From Bin5 sp034428435 (GTDB taxonomy: Bacteria; Chloroflexota; Anaerolineae; Caldilineales; Caldilineaceae): 64,000 nucleotides of DNA. This document shows, in pieces, positions 18,652-28,315 of the stretch. A program made the translations under genes and the position numbers. The notes under the pieces were generated by a model. The model worked only from the letters and a program-made list of their open reading frames with translations. It was not told the origin of the DNA and made no database searches. The stretch spans positions 1-64,000 of the forward strand of contig DAOUHY010000288.1 in assembly GCA_034428435.1 (NCBI GenBank), given 5' to 3'. Every line of letters starts with the position of its first letter. Position 1 is the first letter of the stretch.

Positions 18652-20712
18652 GTGAAGCAGACGAGATTGATCGCGAGTCTATTTCTGATTCTTGGCCTGG
18701 TTCTGGCCGGCTGCGGTGGTGGTGCGCCGCAAGAAGCCGAGATGGCCGAAGAGCCGGCAATGGAAGAAGAGGCTTCGTCGGATGATGAAGAAATGGCCGA
18801 TGAAGGCATGATGGGCGATTTCACAGGGCAGGTCGTGCAGTATAACACCATCGCCGACTATGAAGCGGCCACCGGTAACGAAATCACCACCTTCCAGCAG
18901 TCGCCAATACTGGATGCCGCAGTGGCCGACGGCACGCTGCCTCCGGTCGAAGAACGGTTGCCGGATGAGCCGCTGGTGATGCAGCCGGCCGACCAGATCG
19001 GCGAGTACGGCGGCACCATGCGGAATACGCACGAAGGCAACTTCGACTTCCTGGAAGACCTGCTGCGTGAGTTTCCGCACGTGTACGGCTCGAACATGCA
19101 GGGTGTCCTGCCCAACGTGTTCATGAACGCTGAGACGAGCGCTGACGGCCTGTCGACGACGTTCACGATCCGCCCCGGCATCAAGTGGTCTGACGGCCAT
19201 CCGTTTGGCGCCGACGACTTTGTATTCTGGTACGAGGCGATTGCGGCGAACGAGGAGCTGAACCCCAACGGCGTCAACAATATGAAGGTTGGCGGCGAGA
19301 TGGGTACGGTAACAAAGGTTGACGAAAATACTATCGTCATGACATTCAAGGCACCCTACGGTGTGCTGCTCGAACGCCTCAACCGCTGGCGCCCGATGCC
19401 GTATGCGCCCGCGCACTATCTGAAGCAATTCCATCCCGACTATGCGGACCCGGACGACGTCAACGCGCTGGCCGAAGAGAGAGGCTTCTCGAACTGGGTA
19501 GAGCTCTTCCAGGCTGAGCACGACTGGTACGGCAACCCCGACGAACCTACGATCTTCGCATGGAAGGCCGTAACGCGTGGCGCCAGTGTTCCGGTCCAGG
19601 AGCTGGAGCGGAATCCTTACTACTGGAAGATCGACACCGCGGGCAATCAGTTGCCCTATGTAGACCACATCAACAGGCCCAACCTCGGTGACCGCGAAGC
19701 CATTCTTCTGGACGTTATCGCCGGCCAGACCGACTACATGAACCCGTATACACTGGGTTACCTGACAAACTATCCGGTCCTCAAGCAGAACGAAGAGAGC
19801 GGCGGTTACAGGGTACTGCCTCAGTTCGGCTGGTCGGACGTGCTGGGCGTGGTAACGTTCAACATGTCGATTGACGACGATGTATTGCGAGAGTTGTTCC
19901 GCAACAAGGAGTTCCGCGTTGCGCTGTCAATCGGTTACGACCGCAACAGAATCAATGAGGTCGTCTTCAATGGGCTCTATAAGCCTTCACAGGTTGCACC
20001 GCCGGACGCGTCGGTCTACAACGGCGCCGACCCCGGCTTCAAGCTGCACACCGAGCACGACCCGGATCGCGCCAATGAGATCCTGGACAGCCTCGGTCTT
20101 ACCTGGAATGAGGACCAGAGCCAGCGCCTTCTGCCCGATGGTCGACCCTTTGAGCTTTCGGCCCAGGTACATACCGGCTGGGTACAGCAGGTACCCATCG
20201 CCGAGCTGATCGCACAGGGTTGGGAAGACATTGGCCTGAAGACAACGATTGTTCCGTTGGACGGGAGACTGCACACGGAACGACGACTGGCCGGAGATTA
20301 CGAGCTCCAGGTTCGCCCCGTAAACTGGGCGGGCCAGGCCCCGATTATCGGCGCCATGCGCGGCGAGCCGATGCCAATCAGCAGCAGCTGGCTGGTGAAC
20401 CCGCCGTGGGCGCAGTATGTCATGTCGGGCGGCGCTGAGGGCGAGGAACCGCCGGACGACGTCAAGCGGCTGTACGAGATCTTCGAGGAGTTCATCGCCG
20501 AACCGGACGCACAGAGGCGCTTCGAACTCGAGTCCGAAATGTACAAGATTCACCAGGACAACCTGTGGGTCATCGGCTCGATCAAGCAGCCTGGCGACCT
20601 GGAAGCAGTCTGGTACGCGGTGTTCTCCAATCGCATGTACAACATCCCCAATCCGGTCGCCCCAGAGTGGTACTACGCCGCTCCTGAAACATGGGCCTAC
20701 CGGTCTGAGTAA
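18652..20712 (+). CDS. Peptide/nickel-type ABC transporter substrate-binding lipoprotein (SBP family 5)
   Basis: Extracellular lipid-anchored receptor of an Opp/Dpp-type importer, 686 residues. The GTG start at 18652 has the strong site AGGAGGG upstream. The signal peptide ends in LVLAGCGGG with the lipobox Cys; a very acidic Glu/Asp/Met linker follows to about residue 55. The rest is a two-lobed family-5 binding fold (FTIRPGIKWSDGHPFGADDF is a typical segment). At 686 residues it is longer than E. coli DppA, as is common in Chloroflexota. Two hairpins separate it from the permease genes and probably allow higher expression of the receptor. Confidence 0.93.
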   Translation: MKQTRLIASLFLILGLVLAGCGGGAPQEAEMAEEPAMEEEASSDDEEMADEGMMGDFTGQVVQYNTIADYEAATGNEITTFQQSPILDAAVADGTLPPVEERLPDEPLVMQPADQIGEYGGTMRNTHEGNFDFLEDLLREFPHVYGSNMQGVLPNVFMNAETSADGLSTTFTIRPGIKWSDGHPFGADDFVFWYEAIAANEELNPNGVNNMKVGGEMGTVTKVDENTIVMTFKAPYGVLLERLNRWRPMPYAPAHYLKQFHPDYADPDDVNALAEERGFSNWVELFQAEHDWYGNPDEPTIFAWKAVTRGASVPVQELERNPYYWKIDTAGNQLPYVDHINRPNLGDREAILLDVIAGQTDYMNPYTLGYLTNYPVLKQNEESGGYRVLPQFGWSDVLGVVTFNMSIDDDVLRELFRNKEFRVALSIGYDRNRINEVVFNGLYKPSQVAPPDASVYNGADPGFKLHTEHDPDRANEILDSLGLTWNEDQSQRLLPDGRPFELSAQVHTGWVQQVPIAELIAQGWEDIGLKTTIVPLDGRLHTERRLAGDYELQVRPVNWAGQAPIIGAMRGEPMPISSSWLVNPPWAQYVMSGGAEGEEPPDDVKRLYEIFEEFIAEPDAQRRFELESEMYKIHQDNLWVIGSIKQPGDLEAVWYAVFSNRMYNIPNPVAPEWYYAAPETWAYRSE

Positions 20713-20727
20713 ACGGCTTCAGCCGTT
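20712..20727 (+). other. Hairpin after binding-protein gene
   Basis: Perfect 6-bp stem AACGGC/GCCGTT around TTCA, starting inside the TAA stop codon. It may stabilise the 3' end of the upstream transcript segment. Confidence 0.5.
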
Positions 20728-20740
20728 CTTCTGAAAACAA

Positions 20741-20764
20741 GGGAGGCCACCTGGGTGGCCTCCC
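20741..20764 (+). terminator. Strong intercistronic hairpin (attenuator-like)
   Basis: A perfect 10-bp stem GGGAGGCCAC/GTGGCCTCCC with a 4-nt loop CTGG lies between the binding-protein and permease genes. No T-tract follows, so it is more likely a partial terminator or RNA-processing or stability element that lowers permease relative to receptor synthesis, a known pattern in ABC operons. Confidence 0.55.
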
Positions 20765-20782
20765 GACTCTGAGTCAAGACAG

Positions 20783-21769
20783 ATGCTGATATACATTGTG
20801 AGAAGGCTGATCGTCATGATTCCGGTGACGATCCTGATCAGTATCATTGGATTCATCATTATCCAGGCGCCGCCCGGCGACTTTGTCAGTTCCTACATTG
20901 CCGGGTTGGAAGCACAGGGTGACATAATCGAGCCGGAACTGATCGATTCACTCAGGGCGCGCTATGGTCTTGGTGAACCGATCTATGTACAGTATTTCAA
21001 GTGGGTCTCCAGCTTTATTGAGGGCGATCTGGGCTACTCGATGATATACCGAGAACCGGTTGTGGATATCATTGCCCAGAGGCTGCCGTCCAGCTTTACG
21101 ATCTCGCTGCTCTCTTTGATTCTGGTCTTCGCGATCGGCATCCCCATTGGCATTCTTTCGGCTACCAAGCAGTATTCGCTGGCCGACTATTCGTTTACGG
21201 TTGTTGGGTTTCTGGGTGTGGCCACGCCCAATTTCCTGCTGGCCCTGGTAGGGCTCTGGCTGCTGTTCAAGTGGACGGGCAACGTAGCGATTGGACTTTA
21301 CTCGCCAGAGATGCAAAATGCCCCGTTCGGCATTGCTAAGTTCCTGGATCTGGTTGGCCACATCTGGCTGCCGGCATTGATTGTAGGTACCGCAGGCACG
21401 GCAGAACTGATCAGGACGATGCGTGCCAACTTGCTGGACGAGCTGCCCAAGCAGTACGTCACGGTCGCGCGCGCACGGGGAGTCAAGCCGACGAAACTGC
21501 TCTACAAGTATCCCTTGCGTATTGCGATCAATCCCGTGATCAGCACAGTTGGCTGGCTGCTGCCGGTGCTGGTCGAGGGTGAGGTCCTGGTTTCTCTGGT
21601 ATTGGGGCTGCCAACGATTGCCCCTGTGCTTTTGGACTCGCTCATGCAGCAGGATATGTTTCTGGCGACGAGTATAATCATGATCCTGGGAATTCTTACG
21701 CTCGTTGGCACTCTTCTCTCGGACATTCTGCTGGCTATCGTCGATCCGCGTATCCGGGGAGCCGTATGA
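20783..21769 (+). CDS. Peptide ABC transporter permease, DppB/OppB type
   Basis: Inner-membrane permease of the peptide-type importer, 328 residues. The N-terminus MLIYIVRRLIVMIPVTILIS and the PPGDFVS segment after the first helix are typical of DppB. The EAA loop is in the C-terminal half (LLDELPKQYVTVARARGVKP). The gene ends 4 bp into the following ATPase gene (ATGA overlap at 21766-21769), so the two are translationally coupled. It pairs with the DppC-type permease three genes downstream. Confidence 0.93.
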   Translation: MLIYIVRRLIVMIPVTILISIIGFIIIQAPPGDFVSSYIAGLEAQGDIIEPELIDSLRARYGLGEPIYVQYFKWVSSFIEGDLGYSMIYREPVVDIIAQRLPSSFTISLLSLILVFAIGIPIGILSATKQYSLADYSFTVVGFLGVATPNFLLALVGLWLLFKWTGNVAIGLYSPEMQNAPFGIAKFLDLVGHIWLPALIVGTAGTAELIRTMRANLLDELPKQYVTVARARGVKPTKLLYKYPLRIAINPVISTVGWLLPVLVEGEVLVSLVLGLPTIAPVLLDSLMQQDMFLATSIIMILGILTLVGTLLSDILLAIVDPRIRGAV

Positions 21770-22830
21770 CCGAGATTCAAACTGGCGGAACCGCAATTGA
21801 TGAAGTGGCTCCATCAGCCGAGGGAATGAACGGGTCGCTGCTGTCGGTGCGCGATTTACAAACCCATTTCTTCTCGCGCGAAGGGGTGGTCAAGGCTGTC
21901 GACGGCGTTAGTTTCGATATCAAGCCGGGCGAGATTCTTGGTATCGCCGGTGAGAGCGGTTGTGGCAAGAGCGTGACAAGCCAGTCAATCCTGCGGATCC
22001 TTCCCAAGAATGGCAAGATTGTGGGAGGGGAGATTCTCTTCCATAACGATGACCAGATTATTGATCTGGCAACTGAGGATGCCGATGGCCGTTTGCTGAG
22101 GGACATTCGGGGCAAAGAGATTGCCATGATTTTCCAGGAGCCGATGTCTGCGTTCAGCCCAGTGCATACTATCGGCGACCAGATCATTGAGACAATTCGC
22201 ATTCACCAGGAAGTAAGCAAAGAGGAGGCACACGACCAGGCCGTCGAAATGCTGCGGCGGGTCGGCATGCCCAATCCCGCGCGAAACATTGACGAGTACA
22301 CATTTAATCTGAGCGGGGGCATGCGTCAAAGGGCGATGGTAGCGCTTTCGCTCTCTTGCCGACCCAAATTGCTGATAGCCGATGAGCCGACTACGGCGGT
22401 TGACGTGACGATTCAGGCCCAGATGCTTGAGCTACTTCGGGATATTCAGGCCGATCTGGGCATGGCAATCATTATGATCACGCACGACCTGGGCGTAATC
22501 GCAGAACTGACTGACCGCGTCATGATCATGTACTTGGGCAAGGAGGTGGAGCACGGAACGGTAGAGGATGTCTTTCACCGGCCTCAGCATCCTTACACGC
22601 GAGGCTTGCTGGCCTCGATCCCCAAAATGGAACCGGGCAGAGTCGAAATCGAGCCGATCGAAGGAGTCGTTCCCAACCCCTATGCAATGCCTTCCGGCTG
22701 CAAATTTCATACACGGTGCCCTGATTTTATGGCTGGCGTGTGCGAGACTCGAGACCCTCCGCTCGTTGAAGTCGCAAACGGGCACGAAGTGAGTTGCTTC
22801 CTCTATGGCGGCAGGGAGGAGCTCGAATGA
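21766..22830 (+). CDS. Peptide ABC transporter ATPase, DppD/OppD type
   Basis: Cytoplasmic ATPase, 354 residues. Walker A GESGCGKS, Q-loop near MIFQEPMSAFSP, signature LSGGMRQRAMVA and Walker B LLIADEPTTAVD are all intact. The C-terminal oligopeptide extension carries the cysteine cluster CKFHTRCPDF, which is known to bind an iron-sulfur or metal centre in some Opp/Dpp ATPases. It starts within the permease stop codon and its 3' end overlaps the next ATPase by 4 bp. It forms a heterodimer with the following subunit. Confidence 0.95.
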   Translation: MTEIQTGGTAIDEVAPSAEGMNGSLLSVRDLQTHFFSREGVVKAVDGVSFDIKPGEILGIAGESGCGKSVTSQSILRILPKNGKIVGGEILFHNDDQIIDLATEDADGRLLRDIRGKEIAMIFQEPMSAFSPVHTIGDQIIETIRIHQEVSKEEAHDQAVEMLRRVGMPNPARNIDEYTFNLSGGMRQRAMVALSLSCRPKLLIADEPTTAVDVTIQAQMLELLRDIQADLGMAIIMITHDLGVIAELTDRVMIMYLGKEVEHGTVEDVFHRPQHPYTRGLLASIPKMEPGRVEIEPIEGVVPNPYAMPSGCKFHTRCPDFMAGVCETRDPPLVEVANGHEVSCFLYGGREELE

Positions 22831-23915
22831 CGGAAACCACCGGCGAGATGAGCATGAACGAGCGCACAATCATCTCGGTTCGCAACCTTGTTAAGTATTT
22901 CCCGATCGAGGCTGGCTTTCTGCGCCGGCAGGTTGGCTTGGTGAAGGCAGTAGACGATGTGAATTTCGACCTGAACGAAGGCGAGACGCTGGCCCTCGTC
23001 GGAGAGAGCGGTTGCGGAAAGACGACCACCAGCCACTGTATCATCCAAGCCCAAAGGCCCACTGCAGGTCGTGTTCTGTTCCGCATCGGGGATGCGAATC
23101 CGATGGATCTCACCCAGATGGAAAAGGGGGAGCTGAAGGAAGCTCGCCGTAACATCCGCATGATCTATCAGGATCCATATTCGTCGTTGAACCCGCGCAT
23201 GACACTGCTTCAAATCATTGGAGAACCGCTTGTTATTCATCGCATAGTCAAGAGCCAGGATGAATTGCAGGAACGGGTAGCCGAGCTACTGCGCCTGGTC
23301 CGACTCGATCCCTCAACGATGAACAGGTATCCGCACGCCTTTAGTGGAGGACAGCGCCAGCGGATCGCGATTGCCCGCGCCCTTTCTCTTTCGCCCAAAG
23401 TTGTGATTGCAGATGAGGCCGTGTCGGCCTTGGACGTGTCAGTTCAGGCGCAGATTTTAAATCTACTGAAAGAGCTTCAAGACCAACTCGGACTCACGTA
23501 CCTGTTTGTTGCCCATAATCTGGCTGTCGTAAAGTATAAGGCCGACCGGGTGGCGGTGATGTACGCAGGCAAAATCGTGGAGATAGGCGAAACCGAAGAG
23601 CTGTACACGAATCCCAGGCACCCCTATACCGAGGCGTTGATATCTGCCGCGCCGAATCCCGATCCTGACACGAAGCATCGAGAGCGAATCGTGCTCTCGG
23701 GGGAAGTTGCCGACCCCGGCAACCTGCCAGATGGCTGCGCCTTCCATCCCCGCTGCCGTTACGCAGAGGACCTGTGCAGGCAGGAGACGCCTGGGTTAAT
23801 CGACGTCGGCGACCAAGAAGGGCAATCGCATCTTTCTGCCTGCCACTTTGCCGAGAGTCTGGAACTGACGGGGATCGTCGGCGCTATACGTCGAGAGGAA
23901 AAAGAAAGCGCATGA
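22827..23915 (+). CDS. Peptide ABC transporter ATPase, DppF/OppF type
   Basis: Second ATPase of the importer, 362 residues from the ATG at 22827, which has GGAGGAGCT upstream and overlaps the preceding stop as ATGA; the open frame from 22794 is less likely. Walker A GESGCGKTT, signature FSGGQRQRIAIARAL and Walker B VVIADEAVSALD are present; Ala replaces the usual Pro in DEPVSALD, a frequent variant. The C-terminal oligopeptide extension has CAFHPRCRYAEDLC cysteines. It overlaps the downstream permease gene by 4 bp. Confidence 0.95.
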   Translation: MTETTGEMSMNERTIISVRNLVKYFPIEAGFLRRQVGLVKAVDDVNFDLNEGETLALVGESGCGKTTTSHCIIQAQRPTAGRVLFRIGDANPMDLTQMEKGELKEARRNIRMIYQDPYSSLNPRMTLLQIIGEPLVIHRIVKSQDELQERVAELLRLVRLDPSTMNRYPHAFSGGQRQRIAIARALSLSPKVVIADEAVSALDVSVQAQILNLLKELQDQLGLTYLFVAHNLAVVKYKADRVAVMYAGKIVEIGETEELYTNPRHPYTEALISAAPNPDPDTKHRERIVLSGEVADPGNLPDGCAFHPRCRYAEDLCRQETPGLIDVGDQEGQSHLSACHFAESLELTGIVGAIRREEKESA

Positions 23916-25063
23916 CGCAAGCAGCGGGCGCGGCGCCAATTGACGGGATCGCCGCAGGAGACCAGTCCGACCAACGAATTCTGGTCGCATCACAGTGGCA
24001 GCTGATCCGCTGGCGCTTTCTGCAGCACAAGTTGGCGGTTATTTCGCTGGTTGTACTCATCTTATTCTATCTTGTCGCAGTTTTTGCCGAATTTGTCGCT
24101 CCTTACGACCCATATATCTTCAGAGAAGAACTAACTCTGGCGCCCCCGCACACAATCCGCTTTATTGATCCTGAAGGCAACTTTCACCTTCGCCCTTTTG
24201 TCCACCCCTTTAAGAAAAGCCTGGACCCAGAAACATACGCTGCGATTTTTGTAGAAGATGAGACTGTTATGCAACCGCTGGGGTTGTTCGTGTCAGGCGA
24301 CCCATATGAGCTGTGGGGTGTGTTCGAGAGCGAGATCCATCTGTTTGGCCTGCAGGACCCGGAGGCACGTCTTTCGCTGCTGGGACAGGATACAGTGGGG
24401 CGCGATCTGTTTACACGGATTGTATATGGCGCACGCATATCGCTCACCATAGGGTTGGTGGGCGTTGCTATGAGTTTCTTTCTGGGAATTTTGATTGGCG
24501 GATTGTCCGGCTACCTTGGCGGAACCGTGGACATGGTGATCCAGCGCATAATTGAATCGTTGCGCGCATTGCCCACGCTGCCACTGTGGATGGCACTGAG
24601 CATCGCGCTGCCCTCGGACTGGCCGGTTGTAAGAACCTATTTCGCTATCGTTCTTATCTTGTCAATTGTTGGCTGGACAAGCATCGCGCGAGTAGTTCGT
24701 GGACGGTTTTTCGCGCTCCGGGAGGAGGACTTCGTCGGCGCGGCGGAATTGGACGGAGCCAGCAATCTTCGTATTATCTTTCGCTACCTCCTCCCTTCGT
24801 TTATGAGCTACATTATAGCCCGGCTGACTCTTGCGATTCCGCAGATGATTCTGGGGGAGACGGCTCTCAGCTTTATCGGCCTGGGCCTGCAGGCACCTGC
24901 GATAAGCTGGGGCGTACTGCTGAAGGACGCGCAGGCGATTCGTGTTCTGGCGCTGTCGCCCTGGCTACTGTTGCCGACAATTTTCGTCGTGGTGAGTATT
25001 CTCGCGTTCAATTTTGTTGGCGACGGGCTGCGGGACGCTTCTGATCCCTATACTCACGTTTAG
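23912..25063 (+). CDS. Peptide ABC transporter permease, DppC/OppC type
   Basis: Second membrane subunit, 383 residues from the ATG at 23912 (GAGAGGAAAA upstream, ATGA overlap with the DppF-type gene). An open frame extends back to 23774 inside the ATPase gene. The N-terminal OppC helix is followed by an unusually long periplasmic insertion (about residues 70-165, including DPEGNFHLRPFVHPF and LFGLQDPEARLSLLGQDTVGR), seen in a subset of long DppC proteins. The EAA loop contains GAAELDGASNLRII, and the C-terminal NFVGDGLRDASDPY is canonical. It completes the SBP-B-D-F-C operon. Confidence 0.93.
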   Translation: MTQAAGAAPIDGIAAGDQSDQRILVASQWQLIRWRFLQHKLAVISLVVLILFYLVAVFAEFVAPYDPYIFREELTLAPPHTIRFIDPEGNFHLRPFVHPFKKSLDPETYAAIFVEDETVMQPLGLFVSGDPYELWGVFESEIHLFGLQDPEARLSLLGQDTVGRDLFTRIVYGARISLTIGLVGVAMSFFLGILIGGLSGYLGGTVDMVIQRIIESLRALPTLPLWMALSIALPSDWPVVRTYFAIVLILSIVGWTSIARVVRGRFFALREEDFVGAAELDGASNLRIIFRYLLPSFMSYIIARLTLAIPQMILGETALSFIGLGLQAPAISWGVLLKDAQAIRVLALSPWLLLPTIFVVVSILAFNFVGDGLRDASDPYTHV

Positions 25064-25137
25064 CGCTCCAGCGGCATTTCCGGTTAGGTGCGATGCATGT
25101 CGCGCGCTTCTGCGCAGCCAAATGGGAGAACAGGAAA

Positions 25138-26019
25138 ATGAACTCATTTATTGACTCAACCGACATCAGAGACGACGGCAGGGCCCTGCGCCAGCAAGCC
25201 GACCGTGATGGCTATCTCTTTATCCGAAACTTCGTAGACAAGGATGCCATCCTTCAGGCCCGAAGAGACATCATTTCGGTCCTGCGCGAAGTCGGATGGA
25301 TTGATGACGGGGACGACCCCAATGAGACGATCACCAGCCATGCGCCTCATGTATCGGGAGAACCTGAGTTTTCGCCGGTCTACGACATGGTCCAGTGCTT
25401 GGAATCGTTTCACACGCTCGCCCACGATGAGGCGCTTGTGAGCGTCATCAGCCACCTTCTCGGTGACGACGTACTCCTGCAGCCCAGCAATATCGCCCGC
25501 TTCATCTTCCCGACAAATCTGGAACAGACGACCCCCGCGCACCAGGATTTCGTTCACATCCAGGGGACACCCGATGTTTGGACGGCATGGCTGCCGCTTG
25601 GCGACTGCCCCCATAGCATGGGCGGACTGAGCGTCCTGTCCGGCTCCCACAAGCACGGGATCTTGCCAGTTTCGCGGTCTCTCGGCGCGGGAGGATTGCG
25701 AGCGCACTTTGAGAAAATCGGCGGTGAGTGGGTCTCAAGCCCCTTCGAAAATGGCGACATCCTTTTTTTCCACAGCCACACTGTGCATAAGGGTCTGCCA
25801 AACCTGTCCGGAAGTCGGATTCGGCTCTCAGTGGACTATCGCTACCAGAGAGCCTCAGATCCGGTCATGGACCTGGTCTTGACTCCCCACCAGGGCCGGC
25901 TCTCGTGGGAGGAAATCTACAAAGGGTGGAAGTCGACTGAGTTCCAGTATCACTGGGAAAAGTACGAACTTACTCCCGTCGAAAAAGTACCGTTTCAGCC
26001 GGTTGAAGACTCTGGGTAG
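25138..26019 (+). CDS. Phytanoyl-CoA dioxygenase (PhyH) family protein 2
   Basis: Predicted Fe(II)/2-oxoglutarate oxygenase, 293 residues. Iron ligands H135 and D137 (PAHQDFVH) and distal H217 (SHTVHKGL), with Arg227 in SGSRIRLSVDY likely to bind 2-oxoglutarate. GSHKHG between the ligands is typical of the family. The ATG at 25138 has AGGAAA and GGAGAA upstream; the frame is open from 25093. It lies 74 bp after the peptide ABC operon on the same strand, so its substrate may be what that transporter imports. Confidence 0.87.
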   Translation: MNSFIDSTDIRDDGRALRQQADRDGYLFIRNFVDKDAILQARRDIISVLREVGWIDDGDDPNETITSHAPHVSGEPEFSPVYDMVQCLESFHTLAHDEALVSVISHLLGDDVLLQPSNIARFIFPTNLEQTTPAHQDFVHIQGTPDVWTAWLPLGDCPHSMGGLSVLSGSHKHGILPVSRSLGAGGLRAHFEKIGGEWVSSPFENGDILFFHSHTVHKGLPNLSGSRIRLSVDYRYQRASDPVMDLVLTPHQGRLSWEEIYKGWKSTEFQYHWEKYELTPVEKVPFQPVEDSG

Positions 26020-26603
26020 AGCCTGTGAAGGGAAGACTGTCGCAGATGGCCTGATTCAGGTCGACAGACGGTGCTGCATTTGAGTTGCCGGCTAGGGCGA
26101 CTATTGCTGGGCGTCTGTTACTTGGGAGTCCACGCTCAGTGCGCCCTGAGTGAAGCCGTCGCTCTGCACATGGCGAGCGGATGAGCCTGTGACATGGGCG
26201 ACGGCTTCAGCAGTAAAGGCAAGACCGGCGCGGTCGAGACGAATATGCCATAGTCTCCACGGTCGTCGTTGAACAGTAGGACGACCGGGGCAGGGCTGAC
26301 CCACTCGGGCATCAAGAGTGAGCAATCCACCTCTGAACTCTTGGGCGCAGAGGTTACGTCTGGCCAGACCTGGCTTGGAAATTAGGGCTACGTGCGCGCC
26401 AATACGGCCTGTGTGCACGGCAACGCCGAGACTACTGCCTCCCATGCTTCGCCAGCCCCCTTAGATTTCGACTTCGCGATGCCTATCGAGCGCCTGCAGC
26501 GAGGGAACCGAGAATAACTCCTCCGTACAAGTGACCCCAACTGCGATCAGATCGCACTAAGGAGCTGCCGCGCCGGTACCTGCCTCGTTCACTCTGGTAG
26601 GCC
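26020..26603. other. Region without a supported gene, possible decayed gene
   Basis: About 580 bp between convergent genes. Minus-strand frames at 26101-26445 and 26136-26330 overlap each other and give two partial protein-like strings (for example PEWVSPAPVVLLFNDDRGDY), as if one ancestral gene had been frameshifted. I do not recognise a family, and the call is weak. Confidence 0.25.
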
Positions 26604-27923
26604 TCATCTCTGGGCAGGGTGAAACTCGATCAGCTGGCTCTCCTGGATCGTACGCATGTTCATCTCATACTGCAGCGGAGAATCAAACTCAAATGCCAAC
26701 CGGCCGCGTGACTTGGCCAGATAGGTGGCGAAAAGCTGGCCGGGAACGCAGTAGACAAGCGGGGACAGTGCCTCTGAAACCGAGCCTGAGACCGGAAGGG
26801 TCACGTCGGCCGCTTCAGCAAGCTCCGGATTACTTTCGTCAGCGACGACGACGCCGCATCCTCCCATGGTCTGGGTGGTCCGCAACAGTTCCCGTATTCG
26901 GCTGACGGACCTCCCCTGTGGCGCAATGAAAAGAACCTGCGTGCCCTTTCCCGTAAGGAAAAACTGCTCGTGCGCCCACTCTTCCAACTCCTGGGAGACG
27001 CCGTACACGCGCGGCAATTCATAGGTCTTGGCGGCGTAGAACAGGCTGGTGGCCATACTAGGGCCGGAGCCGAGAAAAGTAAAGCTTTCAATATCTTTGA
27101 CCTGCTCGGCGTAGGCTTCAGCCGCAGGCGTGCAGATGCGCACAGTCTCTGCGATCAGGTCGGAAGTGGACCGGAGCTCCGCTCGCAGAGAATCCGCCTG
27201 CGCCTCTGAGAGGCGGCCGCGCACGATCCCAGTCTGGAAAGCGATCAGATAGAGCGTGGTGAGGCTGGCCAGATAGTTGACCAGTCCGAACGAGCCGCGA
27301 CGCGGTTTGCCATCGTCTGAGTCCGTTGCCAAATTGCTGGGCATGCCGATCAGCTCCCCCGCGAGCCGAACGCTCTGATCGAGAATGGTGTCGGCTTCCT
27401 GGGCGAGCCAGCCCTCTGCACTGCCCGTGATCGCAACCGTCCCGGCGCCGCCAAGGCGTGCGTTTACTAGGGCTTCGACGGAACGGGTGGCTTTGCCGGA
27501 ATTCGAGATGCCAAAAACGAGTGAGTCGGGAGGTACGAATTCGGCGGCATAGCGTCCGAACTCAAGTGCCTCCAGAGCATCTGTAGGGACGCCGGCGTAG
27601 CGGGCGAAGGCATAGCGGGCCGCCAGGCCTGCGAAGTAAGAGTCACCGCAACCCGTAATGAAGAAGTGAGAAGTCTCCGCGAGAAGGGCGGGATCCAGGG
27701 CCTCCAACTGAGGCTGGACCGAGTCCATAACCGCCGGGATTGCTGGCCCCTGATTGCTGATTTCATTCAGCATGTCCTCTATGGTCACGGGTATCGGTTC
27801 CCCGAATTCCGCCTCGCGTATCGGCCGCGCAACAATTTCTTCTCGATCCATCTCTGCCTCTCGCAAAGTGCGTTGTGGGAAGGTGGCCTCTTCGACGGGC
27901 ATAGCTGCGTGCGGGCCCGGCAT
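26604..27923 (-). CDS. SIS-domain sugar-phosphate isomerase/deaminase-like protein
   Basis: Two SIS (sugar isomerase) domains, as in GlmS C-terminus, AgaS and FrlB. The first starts near residue 85 (HFFITGCGDSYFAGLAARYAF) and contains FGISNSGKATRS, the Ser-rich phosphosugar loop; the second contains TFLGSGPSMATSLFYAAKTYELP. No N-terminal glutaminase domain is present, so it is not GlmS. The ATG at 27923 overlaps the upstream Rieske stop as TAATG; an internal ATG at 27848 with GAGAGGCAG upstream is an alternative start and would give 414 residues. It probably deglycates or isomerises an amino-sugar phosphate or Amadori-type compound. Confidence 0.8.
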   Translation of the reverse strand: MPGPHAAMPVEEATFPQRTLREAEMDREEIVARPIREAEFGEPIPVTIEDMLNEISNQGPAIPAVMDSVQPQLEALDPALLAETSHFFITGCGDSYFAGLAARYAFARYAGVPTDALEALEFGRYAAEFVPPDSLVFGISNSGKATRSVEALVNARLGGAGTVAITGSAEGWLAQEADTILDQSVRLAGELIGMPSNLATDSDDGKPRRGSFGLVNYLASLTTLYLIAFQTGIVRGRLSEAQADSLRAELRSTSDLIAETVRICTPAAEAYAEQVKDIESFTFLGSGPSMATSLFYAAKTYELPRVYGVSQELEEWAHEQFFLTGKGTQVLFIAPQGRSVSRIRELLRTTQTMGGCGVVVADESNPELAEAADVTLPVSGSVSEALSPLVYCVPGQLFATYLAKSRGRLAFEFDSPLQYEMNMRTIQESQLIEFHPAQR

Positions 27924-28315
27924 TACATGACCAGCATGACCTGCCCGTCTTCAATCGCAACCTCGTAGGTACGCAGTTTGAGGTCGTAGCCAAAGGCCTT
28001 GCCGCTGCGAATGTTGTATTCCATGCCATGCCCCGGACAGACCAGGACCTCGCCCTCGTGGGCCCACTGCGTTTCCCAGCACGTGTCAGCGTTACAAATG
28101 ACGGTGCCTTGCAGCCTTCCCCTGCTCAAGGGGGCTGACTGATGGGGGCAGCGGCCGTACAAGGCGAAGAAATCGCCGTCAACGTTGAAAACCGCGATCT
28201 GTACGCTGCCGACCTTGACCTCCATGCGTGTGCCGGGCGGGAAGTCTTTCAGCATTGAAATTCGGATCTTTCGCCGCGGGCGGCTTCTGCGAGCAGGTTG
28301 CATTTCCCCAGTCAT
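27923..28315 (-). CDS. Rieske [2Fe-2S] ferredoxin-like protein
   Basis: Small electron-transfer protein, 130 residues. Cluster ligands CPHQSAPL (Cys and His) and CPGHGMEYN (Cys and His) are both present. The gap between the two ligand pairs is about 34 residues, twice that of classic Rieske ferredoxins, and it holds CNADTC; as I recall, a long-gap subfamily found next to amidohydrolases has this layout. The ATG at 28315 overlaps the amidohydrolase stop as ATGA; an open frame extends to 28447 inside that gene. No oxygenase terminal component or reductase is adjacent. Confidence 0.85.
   Translation of the reverse strand: MTGEMQPARRSRPRRKIRISMLKDFPPGTRMEVKVGSVQIAVFNVDGDFFALYGRCPHQSAPLSRGRLQGTVICNADTCWETQWAHEGEVLVCPGHGMEYNIRSGKAFGYDLKLRTYEVAIEDGQVMLVM

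Noticed and set aside
26101..26445. Minus-strand open frame of 114 residues
   Set aside because: It overlaps another open frame in the same area, has no recognisable motif or ribosome site and is more likely a decayed remnant or chance frame.
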